Of a stretch of DNA of 11,704 bases, positions 6,779-11,704 are shown in pieces. The first letter of the stretch is position 1, and every line of letters begins with the position of its first letter. Below the pieces are notes generated by a model. It searched no databases, was not told the origin of the DNA, and saw only the letters and a program-made list of their open reading frames with translations. The stretch is from DATBAK01 sp036787815 (GTDB lineage Bacteria > Actinomycetota > Acidimicrobiia > IMCC26256 > PALSA-610). The translations under genes were made by a program, and so were the position numbers. The stretch is from assembly GCA_036787815.1 (NCBI GenBank), contig DAIQOP010000117.1, positions 1-11,704 on the forward strand, read 5' to 3'.

Positions 6779-6814
6779 CTCCCTGTTCCCTCGCCGCTCC
6801 CTGCTCCCTCGCCA
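6779..6814. repeat. 18-nt imperfect tandem repeat, pyrimidine-rich
   Basis: CTCCCTGTTCCCTCGCCG (6779-6796) is followed directly by CTCCCTGCTCCCTCGCCA (6797-6814), with two mismatches and a partial third unit (CCTCCCTGG). It lies just after the dnaE2 stop. No terminator-like hairpin is apparent after dnaE2, so this tract is the most distinctive element of the first half of the gap. Confidence 0.6.
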
Positions 6815-6853
6815 CCCTCCCTGGTACGGCGCGCTCCTGTCGGTGGCCTCCGC

Positions 6854-6885
6854 GCGGCCGATAGGGGGGTACCCTTGCGGGCCGC
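6854..6885 (+). promoter_or_regulatory. Candidate promoter/hairpin upstream of the transporter operon
   Basis: TACCCT (6870-6875) fits the TANNNT -10 form. The same spot contains GGGTACCC (6867-6874), and GCGGCC (6854-6859) pairs with GGCCGC (6880-6885). A start near 6882 would give a leader of about 40 nt before the ATG at 6922. No good -35 was found. The nested symmetry could be an operator or a structured element. It does not look like a known Mg2+ riboswitch (M-box), which would need far more sequence. Confidence 0.35.
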
Positions 6886-6904
6886 TCGAGGAGAAACCGT
6901 CTCG

Positions 6905-6914
6905 ATCGAGGAAG
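6905..6914 (+). promoter_or_regulatory. Ribosome-binding site of the leader ORF, not of the transporter
   Basis: ATCGAGGAAG here ends 7 nt before the ATG at 6922, an ideal spacing for that start. It is 30 nt before the transporter ATG at 6945, too far for direct use. The palindrome CTCGATCGAG (6901-6910) overlaps it and could mask it. Confidence 0.5.
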
Positions 6915-6921
6915 CACCGAC

Positions 6922-7038
6922 ATGTCTGAACCGCCGAGTCCACGATGCTGCGCTTCCCCCGCCGCCTTGCGGCGCGCTTCGGCGCGCTCGTGCGCGCGGA
7001 CCCGGCCGGTGTTCGCGCCGGCTTCGGCGCGCTCCTAA
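6922..7038 (+). CDS. Possible proline-rich leader ORF overlapping the transporter start
   Basis: This is a 38-codon frame, MSEPPSPRCCASPAALRRAS and on, ending in TAA at 7036-7038 and overlapping the first 31 codons of the transporter in another frame. It owns the only good ribosome-binding site of the region (GAGGAAG, 7 nt upstream), whereas the transporter ATG at 6945 has none and a TGA in its own frame at 6927-6929 bars any earlier start. The early acidic and proline residues recall leader peptides of enterobacterial Mg2+ transporters (mgtL/mgtP), where ribosome behaviour senses Mg2+; this is analogy only. Alternatively a single missing base near 6943 would fuse MSEPPSP to the transporter, making this simply its true N-terminus. 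Confidence 0.35.
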   Translation: MSEPPSPRCCASPAALRRASARSCARTRPVFAPASARS

Positions 7039-8174
7039 TCTCGTCGGGCGGCGATCTCGTCGCCGGGATCACGCTCGGCTCGATCACCCACACGCTCAAC
7101 GCACTTCCGGCGCTCGTCGTCCTCGTTCCGGCCGCGATCGGCATGCGCGGCAACGTGTTCGGCGCGCTCGGGAGCCGGCTCGGCACGCTGATCCACACCG
7201 GCACCTTCCGGGTCTCGCGCCGGCTCGACACCCCCGTCGGCCAGAACGTCGCCGCCGCGCTCGTGCTCTCGCTCTCCACCTCGTTCGCGCTCGCCGTGCT
7301 CGCCAAGGTCGTCGCGGTCGCGTTCAACCTGCGGTCGATCTCGATCGTCGACTTCATGGTCGTGTCGGTCGTCGGCGCGCTGCTCTCGTCGATCGTCGTC
7401 CTCGCGATCACGATCGGGGTCGCGTCGGAGTGCGCGCAGCGCCGGTGGGATCTCGACAACGTCGCCGCGCCGATCGTCACCGCTGCGGGCGATGTCGCCA
7501 CGCTGCCGAGCCTCTTCGTCGCCACCTACCTGCTCGGCTTCCACCTCTTCACGCCGATCGTCGCCGGGCTCTGCGCGATCGCCTGCCTCGTCGCGCTGGT
7601 CGCCGGGCTGCGGAGCGGATTGGCGGTGCTGCACCGGATCGTCGTCGAGTCGGCGCCGGTGCTCGTGATCGCCGGCTTCGTCGACGTGCTCGCCGGGGTG
7701 ACGATCGAGAAGCGCACCGAGTCGTTCCTGCTCTTCCCGGCCCTCTTCGTGCTCATCCCTCCGTTCCTCGAGGATTCGGGCGCCCTCGGCGGCATCCTCG
7801 CGGCCCGGGTCTCGACGCGCCTCCACCTGGGCACCCTTGCCAGGGGCAAGTCGCCGCTGGCGGCCCTCGACGACGTGCTGCTCGTGCTGGTGTACGCCGT
7901 GCCGACGTTCGTGCTGCTGGGCCTGTCGGCCGACGTGGCGGCCAACGTGGCCAATCTCCACGGACCGGGGGCGTTGCGGATGGTGTCGGTCTCGGTGGTG
8001 GGCGGGGTCATGGCGACCGGGTTCGCCGTGGTGATCGGCTACTACGCGGCCGTCTTCACCCACCGCCTGGGGCTCGATCCCGACAACCACGGGATCGCGA
8101 TCGTCACCTCGACCCTGGACCTGTTCGGCGCGTTCTCGCTTATCCTTGCCATCGTGCTCGTCGGACTCCGCTAG
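6945..8174 (+). CDS. SLC41/MgtE-type divalent cation transporter
   Basis: This 409-residue integral membrane protein is built from two related MgtE membrane domains (PF01769 type) in tandem. The halves align as LVAGITLGSITHTLNALPAL (38-57) with VLAGVTIEKRTESFLLFPAL (248-267), GMRGNVFGALGSRLGT (67-82) with EDSGALGGILAARVST (276-291), and DNVAAPIVTAAGDVATLP (171-188) with DNHGIAIVTSTLDLFGAF (380-397). D183 and D392 sit where MgtE channels have pore-lining Asp residues. The cytosolic MgtE_N and CBS domains of bacterial MgtE are absent; the following gene, 8 nt away, probably supplies the regulatory part. Mg2+ is the likely ion but Co2+ or others cannot be excluded. The start at 6945 lacks a ribosome-binding site and is the earliest possible in this frame. 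Confidence 0.9.
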   Translation: MLRFPRRLAARFGALVRADPAGVRAGFGALLISSGGDLVAGITLGSITHTLNALPALVVLVPAAIGMRGNVFGALGSRLGTLIHTGTFRVSRRLDTPVGQNVAAALVLSLSTSFALAVLAKVVAVAFNLRSISIVDFMVVSVVGALLSSIVVLAITIGVASECAQRRWDLDNVAAPIVTAAGDVATLPSLFVATYLLGFHLFTPIVAGLCAIACLVALVAGLRSGLAVLHRIVVESAPVLVIAGFVDVLAGVTIEKRTESFLLFPALFVLIPPFLEDSGALGGILAARVSTRLHLGTLARGKSPLAALDDVLLVLVYAVPTFVLLGLSADVAANVANLHGPGALRMVSVSVVGGVMATGFAVVIGYYAAVFTHRLGLDPDNHGIAIVTSTLDLFGAFSLILAIVLVGLR

Positions 8175-8182
8175 CTGCCCTC

Positions 8183-9415
8183 ATGGACGACCAACCCCGC
8201 AATCTCAAAGAGATGCTCTCGGAGGCCAAAGACACCTCCGAGCTGATGGTCGACCTCGGCTACGCCTCGCTGTTCTTCGACGACGAAGACATGGCCGACG
8301 AGGTGCTCGAGCTCGAGGAGCGGCTCAACGAGCTGGTCCACGAGATGCGCTCGGTGTGCGTGCTCGCGGCGCGCTCGCCGCGTGACGCCGATGCGATGTC
8401 GGGCGTGCTGCACCTCGTGTCGGCGATCGAGCGGATGGGCAACGCGGCCGTCGACATCGCCAAGATCGTCACCCACCACCTCGGTATCCCGGCCGCGCTC
8501 GTCGCCGACCTGGCGGCCGCGCAGGAGATCTCGCACCGGGTGCGCGTCCGCGAAGACTCGGCCCTCGCGCACCGCACCCTCGACGATGCCGAGCTGCCGA
8601 CCGAGACGGGTCTGCGGGTCGTCGCCATCCGCCGGGCCAAGGACTGGCTCATCGATCCCGACGACGGCGAGATGCTGCGCCCCGGCGACGTGCTGATCGC
8701 GCGGGGCAGCGCCGACGGGATCCCCGAGCTGCGCGTGCTCGCCGGCGCCCCCGAGTGGCGCGTCGCGACCCTGTCGGAGGATCCGGCGATCAGCGACCTC
8801 GATCGCGCGGTCGACGTGCTCGTCGAGATGAAGGACGTCTCGGAGGCGGCGGTCGGTCTCGCGTACTCGGCGCTGCTCTTCAACGACCAGGGGCTCGCGG
8901 CCGAGGTGAGCAGCCTCGAGAACCGGCTCGACGAGATGCGCGAGCGGCTCGAGCTATGGGTGCTGCGTGGCGCGGCCGAGACCGTCGATCCCTCGGCGCT
9001 GCGGGGCCTCCTCCATCTCGGGGGCGCGGCCGAGGAGATCGGTGACGCCGCGCAGCAGATGGTGTGGCTCGTCGAGGAGGGCGAGGAGCTGCACCCCGTG
9101 CTCAACGCGGCGCTCGGCGACACCGACGACGTGATCATGCGGGTGCCCGTGGCACCCGGCTCGGAGCTCGACGGCGAGCTGCTCGCCTCGGCCGGGCTCG
9201 GCGACGACACCGGATTCCACCTGCTGGCGTTGCACCGCAACGGCCGTTACTTCTACCGCCCGCGCCTGGGGATGCGCATCGAGGCCGGCGACGAGCTCGT
9301 CGCGTCCGGGCCCTGGGAAGGGCGCGAAGACCTGGCGAGCCAGGCCGGCTTCCGGTTGATCTCCGACGACGAGACCGGCGAGATCGAGCTCATCCGCGTG
9401 GGGGCTCCGGGCTAG
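8183..9415 (+). CDS. Duplicated PhoU-TrkA_C (RCK_C) regulatory protein of the transporter
   Basis: The protein has 410 soluble residues with no membrane segment. It is two copies of one module offset by about 201 residues. Each has a helical PhoU-like part (about 10-100 and 211-300; KDTSELMVDLGYASLFFDDE matches KDVSEAAVGLAYSALLFNDQ) and a TrkA C-terminal part (about 118-190 and 318-392; MLRPGDVLIARG matches RIEAGDELVASG). RCK_C domains bind small ligands, in some transport systems c-di-AMP, and gate partner channels. PhoU-TrkA_C proteins are known next to MgtE/SLC41 transporters in archaea and actinobacteria. The ATG lies 8 nt after the transporter stop with only a weak ribosome-binding site, suggesting coupled translation. 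The matching two-fold design suggests one copy per transporter, which is inference. Ligand and ion are not determined by sequence. Confidence 0.9.
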   Translation: MDDQPRNLKEMLSEAKDTSELMVDLGYASLFFDDEDMADEVLELEERLNELVHEMRSVCVLAARSPRDADAMSGVLHLVSAIERMGNAAVDIAKIVTHHLGIPAALVADLAAAQEISHRVRVREDSALAHRTLDDAELPTETGLRVVAIRRAKDWLIDPDDGEMLRPGDVLIARGSADGIPELRVLAGAPEWRVATLSEDPAISDLDRAVDVLVEMKDVSEAAVGLAYSALLFNDQGLAAEVSSLENRLDEMRERLELWVLRGAAETVDPSALRGLLHLGGAAEEIGDAAQQMVWLVEEGEELHPVLNAALGDTDDVIMRVPVAPGSELDGELLASAGLGDDTGFHLLALHRNGRYFYRPRLGMRIEAGDELVASGPWEGREDLASQAGFRLISDDETGEIELIRVGAPG

Positions 9416-9439
9416 GTCCCGACGTGGGCGTCGGACCTA
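9413..9439. terminator. Shared stop-to-stop hairpin between convergent genes
   Basis: The left arm TAGGTCCCGACG (9413-9424) pairs with CGTCGGACCTA (9429-9439) around a TGGG loop (9425-9428), giving 11 bp with one bulged C. The stem ends are the TAG stop of the PhoU-TrkA_C gene (9413-9415) and the TAG stop of the rhomboid gene (9437-9439, minus strand). There is no T-run, so it may act as a hairpin-only bidirectional terminator or mRNA 3' end stabiliser. Confidence 0.65.
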
Positions 9440-10291
9440 CCTGATCTTCATGCTCGCGACGGCCACGGCGGCCGCGAACGACGCGGCGGCCACACCGAAC
9501 GTGGCCAGATAGCCGATCACCGGCCCGTAGCGCGACCGGCTCGTCTCGATGATCGCCGCCGCGCAGATCCCGCCGCCGACCATGCCGCCGAGGTGGGCGC
9601 CGATCGAGACGTTGGTGAGGAACAGGCCGAACGCCAGGTTGATCAGCAGGAGTGGACCGAACCCGGTGTCCCAGAAGCGCACGCCGCGCCTGACCATCAA
9701 GACGGTGGCCGCGGCGCCGACGCCGAACACGGCACCCGAGGCACCTCCGCTGTAGACGAGCGGGTCGAGGAGCATGGCGCCGAGCGACCCGGCCAGGAGC
9801 GACGCGAGGTAGATCGCGGTGAACCGCCACGGTCCGACCGCCGGTTCGAGCGCGTTCCCGATGAGGTAGAGCGCGAACATGTTGAACGCGATGTGGGCGA
9901 TGCCGAAGTGGATGAATCCGGCGGTGAACAACCGCCACGACTGGCCGTGGTCGACGTAGAGCGCCGTCTGCGCGTAGTGGAACAGCCGGGTGTTGCCGTA
10001 CGTTTCGTTCAGGCCGTTCGTGAACAGGAACATCGCGACGTTGAGGCCGATGAGTGCCTGCGTCGCGGCGGCGGGGCGCGTGGCGAGCGAACGGCGGACG
10101 CGTTCGCGCGTCGGTGGGCGGTCGGCCTTGATGCACTCCCAGCATTGCGACCCGACCTGGGCGGTGTGCAGGCACTCGGCGCAGGCCGGGCGGCCGCAGC
10201 GCGTGCAGTGCCGCCCCGTTTGGCGGTCCTTGTGGTGGAAGCAGGTCTCGGCGGTCGGGCCGGGGCCCGGGCTCACGGGGGGTTCAGGCAT
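9437..10291 (-). CDS. Rhomboid family intramembrane serine protease with N-terminal zinc finger
   Basis: The protein has 284 residues. Residues 17-53 form a Cys/His-rich, B-box-like zinc-binding region (C17, H20, C29, C32, C37, C40, C50, C53). About six membrane helices follow from residue 77 on. The rhomboid core shows HFGIAHIAFNMFALYLIGN (128-146, the conserved H..FN motif), the GASG box with nucleophile S185, and IGAHLGG with the partner H233, so the Ser-His dyad is intact. Such enzymes cleave membrane proteins within the bilayer; the substrate is unknown. The start is ATG 10291, or an ATG one codon earlier at 10294. It overlaps the stop of the oxidoreductase gene (10284-10286) by 8 nt, so the two are cotranscribed, probably from the promoter near 11504. 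The functional link to the oxidoreductase is unclear. Confidence 0.93.
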   Translation of the reverse strand: MPEPPVSPGPGPTAETCFHHKDRQTGRHCTRCGRPACAECLHTAQVGSQCWECIKADRPPTRERVRRSLATRPAAATQALIGLNVAMFLFTNGLNETYGNTRLFHYAQTALYVDHGQSWRLFTAGFIHFGIAHIAFNMFALYLIGNALEPAVGPWRFTAIYLASLLAGSLGAMLLDPLVYSGGASGAVFGVGAAATVLMVRRGVRFWDTGFGPLLLINLAFGLFLTNVSIGAHLGGMVGGGICAAAIIETSRSRYGPVIGYLATFGVAAASFAAAVAVASMKIR

Positions 10292-11480
10292 CATCGAGGA
10301 GTCGACGGTACTCCTCGGGCAGGTTCTCCAAGATGTCGGGCGGGATCTGGCCGAGCCGGTAGGCGTCCCGGAAGAGGTCCTGCTGGGTCGGCGGCCACCA
10401 CGGCGGCGAGACGTTGGCGTCGATGGTGCGGGGGTCGACGGGGCCCCGCGTGTTCGAGGCCTCGTACACGGCGAAGCAGAGCTGCAGCACACGCGTCGCG
10501 AGCTCGCCCGTGAGGCTGGGTCGGGTGCCGTCGAGGAGCGAGTCGACGAAGTTGGTCGACATGTCGGTGAAGCTGCGCATGTAGCTGTCGTCGAGGCCGG
10601 CGAAGGAGCGACGCGTGCCGTCGGCCTCGTAGAGCATCAGCGACGGCAGGTCGTGGAGCTTGCCGCAGAACTGCGTGACCCAGATGAAGCCGTCGGTGCC
10701 CTGGATCTCGAAGAACTCGTCGGCACCCCAGTAGTCGGAGCGGATGTGCATGCGCGGCGCGTACGTGACCTCCATCATGCCGAGCAGGTCGTCGCGGTCG
10801 TACTCCCAGATCGCCGCGGTCGGCGTCTCGAAGAACAACGGCCCGCGCCGGACGATCGCCTGCACGCTGCGCACGTGCTCCTCGAAGAGCCACAACGCGA
10901 CCGCGTACTTGTGCACGATGTCGTCGAAGAGGTGGCCGCCGGGGCTGTGCGAGTCGAAGCGCCAGGTGTAGCCCTCGGGCTCGAGGTTGGCCTGGAACTC
11001 GTTGTCGGAGCGGCCGACCACGGTCTTGATCCGCACCATGTTCGGTGTGCCGATCGCGCCGGCGGCGATGAGCTCGCGGGCCTTGACGAGCGGCGGGTAG
11101 TGCACCGCGTTCTCGGTGACGCGGAACACCACACCGGCGGCATCGACCGCGGCGATCATCTCGCGGGCGTCGGCGACGGAGTTCGCGATCGGCTTCTGCA
11201 CCGATACGTGCTTGCCCGCGCGCGCGGCGGCGATCACGTGGTCCTTGTGCATGAACGTGGGGGTGAGGATCTCGACGGCGTCGATCTCGTCGTCGGCGAG
11301 GATCGCGTCGATCGAGTCGTAAACCTTGGGAACGCCCCACTCCTCGGCCATGCGCGTGGCCTTCTCCAACCGCGGGTCGCACACCGCGACGACGTCGCAG
11401 CGGTCGTGCGCGAGGTAGCCCGCGACGTTGAGCGGCGCGATGTTGCCGGTTCCGATGATGCCGAGTCGGACGCGATCCAC
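10284..11480 (-). CDS. Gfo/Idh/MocA family NAD(P)-dependent oxidoreductase
   Basis: This 398-residue protein has an N-terminal Rossmann fold with LGIIGTGNIAPLN (6-18; GxGxxA at 10-15) and LTPTFMHKDHVIAAARAGKHV (72-92). The catalytic-lysine motif reads VQKPIAN (94-100), with K96 kept but the usual Glu of EKP replaced by Gln. GGHLFDDIVHKY (181-192) supplies the Asp/His pair (D186, H190) of the C-terminal alpha/beta domain. Family members oxidise or reduce sugars, inositols or related polyols and dihydrodiols; the substrate cannot be named. It starts at GTG 11480 with AAGGTGA (11484-11490 on the minus strand) 3 nt upstream. The last codons overlap the rhomboid start. Length is slightly above the common 330-390 range owing to a C-terminal tail rich in Pro, Trp and Asp. 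Confidence 0.93.
   Translation of the reverse strand: MDRVRLGIIGTGNIAPLNVAGYLAHDRCDVVAVCDPRLEKATRMAEEWGVPKVYDSIDAILADDEIDAVEILTPTFMHKDHVIAAARAGKHVSVQKPIANSVADAREMIAAVDAAGVVFRVTENAVHYPPLVKARELIAAGAIGTPNMVRIKTVVGRSDNEFQANLEPEGYTWRFDSHSPGGHLFDDIVHKYAVALWLFEEHVRSVQAIVRRGPLFFETPTAAIWEYDRDDLLGMMEVTYAPRMHIRSDYWGADEFFEIQGTDGFIWVTQFCGKLHDLPSLMLYEADGTRRSFAGLDDSYMRSFTDMSTNFVDSLLDGTRPSLTGELATRVLQLCFAVYEASNTRGPVDPRTIDANVSPPWWPPTQQDLFRDAYRLGQIPPDILENLPEEYRRLLDDA
10295..10317 (-). promoter_or_regulatory. Hairpin just upstream of the rhomboid start
   Basis: On the minus strand CGAGGAGT and ACTCCTCG form a perfect 8-bp stem around a 7-nt loop. The stem ends directly against the ATGATG of the rhomboid gene. 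It lies inside the last oxidoreductase codons and pairs away the only GAGGAG in the area. Ribosomes finishing the upstream gene would open it, which fits translational coupling. Confidence 0.5.
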
Positions 11481-11503
11481 GGGTCACCTTTCGTCGGGCG
11501 GCG

Positions 11504-11509
11504 ACGTTA
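11504..11509 (-). promoter_or_regulatory. -10 element for the oxidoreductase-rhomboid operon
   Basis: TAACGT on the minus strand fits TANNNT and would place the transcript start near 11497, giving a leader of about 17 nt that includes the AAGGTGA ribosome-binding site. No clear -35 was found. Confidence 0.45.
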
Positions 11510-11536
11510 GCGGGCACCGCGGGTGGGGCCCGGCGC

Positions 11537-11542
11537 TACGGT
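11537..11542 (+). promoter_or_regulatory. -10 element for the P-type ATPase, probably leaderless
   Basis: TACGGT ends 6 nt before the GTG at 11549, the spacing at which transcription would start on the first base of the start codon. No ribosome-binding site precedes the GTG, so a leaderless mRNA is likely. The same hexamer is used in the proposed dnaE2 promoter. Confidence 0.5.
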
Positions 11543-11548
11543 CGTGGC

Positions 11549-11704
11549 GTGGCCGAGGCGGTGGAAGCGATCGAGCACGAGGAAGCCCGGCCGGAGACCC
11601 CGCCCGGGGGGCTCGATTCGACAGCGGTGCGGGAGCGGGTCGCGCAGGGTCTCACGAACGCCACCGAGGAGCGCACGAGCCGCACCTTCCAGGAGATCCT
11701 GCGG
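11549..11704 (+). CDS. P-type cation-transporting ATPase, N-terminal fragment
   Basis: Only the first 52 codons are in the window; the gene runs off the right edge. After a short acidic lead, GGLDSTAVRERVAQGLTNAT followed by EERTSRTFQEILR matches the cytosolic N-terminal cation-ATPase segment (GLs..EV.eR...G.tN....SR....I.r) of P-type ATPases, most like actinobacterial CtpE-type pumps. The phosphorylation DKTGT motif and membrane helices that would confirm this lie outside. The start is GTG 11549; no ribosome-binding site is seen and a -10 element sits 6 nt upstream. It is divergent from the oxidoreductase-rhomboid operon across a 68-nt gap that must hold both promoters. The transported ion (Ca2+ for CtpE) cannot be told from this fragment. 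Confidence 0.75.
   Translation, partial: MAEAVEAIEHEEARPETPPGGLDSTAVRERVAQGLTNATEERTSRTFQEILR

Noticed and set aside
6854..6944. M-box or other known Mg2+ riboswitch before the transporter
   Set aside because: The leader is only about 40-60 nt and lacks the long multi-helix architecture of known Mg2+ riboswitches.
5909..7525. 538-codon minus-strand frame across the end of dnaE2 and start of the transporter
   Set aside because: The product is Ser/Thr/Arg-rich with no recognisable motif, and it overlaps two well-supported genes on the other strand.
6239..8182. Upstream extension of the PhoU-TrkA_C frame back to 6239
   Set aside because: The extension lies over dnaE2 and the transporter in a different frame and is Arg/Ala/Pro-rich; family similarity begins at the ATG at 8183.
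10294..11510. Long plus-strand frame antisense to the Gfo/Idh/MocA gene
   Set aside because: It is a shadow frame rich in Val/Asp/Arg/Glu with no family features; the minus strand encodes a complete oxidoreductase.

Overview
The window is a GC-rich, densely packed piece of bacterial chromosome. An F420-type LLM oxidoreductase, an error-prone DnaE2 polymerase behind a LexA-type CGAAC-N4-GTTCG box, TANNNT-type -10 elements, a possible leaderless start and strong G/C at third codon positions all suggest an actinobacterium. An Acidimicrobiia-like lineage is my guess; no rRNA or marker gene is present to test it.

Left part (1-3264). After a G-rich, quadruplex-prone tract come two overlapping minus-strand genes: an ECF sigma factor (1467-1955) and, 8 nt overlapping, a single-pass membrane protein whose outer part carries six Asp-box (BNR) repeats (167-1474). 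No classical anti-sigma gene is seen, so the membrane protein is the natural candidate partner. This pair is bracketed by two copies of the 3' end of an LLM-oxidoreductase gene: the intact gene ends at 2027, and an orphan copy of its last codons lies at 115-166. The intact gene (2027-2968) diverges from a small unknown ORF (3103-3264), with a tandem repeat and a palindrome between them.

Middle (3303-6770). dnaE2 has its own promoter, overlapped by a 26-bp perfect palindrome containing the SOS box. The usual partners imuA'/imuB are not in the window. The polymerase active-site Asp residues are all present.

Right-middle (6854-9439). A promoter/leader region precedes an SLC41/MgtE-type divalent-cation transporter (6945-8174) and, 8 nt later, a cytosolic protein made of two PhoU-like plus TrkA-C (RCK_C) modules (8183-9415). 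Both proteins are internally duplicated and probably form a gated Mg2+ (or related cation) transport system. A proline-rich leader ORF with the only good ribosome-binding site overlaps the transporter start. The operon ends in a hairpin that reaches exactly from its stop codon to the stop codon of the convergent rhomboid gene.

Right end (9437-11704). A minus-strand two-gene operon encodes a Gfo/Idh/MocA oxidoreductase and a rhomboid protease with an N-terminal zinc-finger region, overlapping by 8 nt. Divergent from it, the first 52 codons of a P-type cation ATPase run off the window. No tRNA, rRNA, CRISPR array, transposase or integrase was seen.
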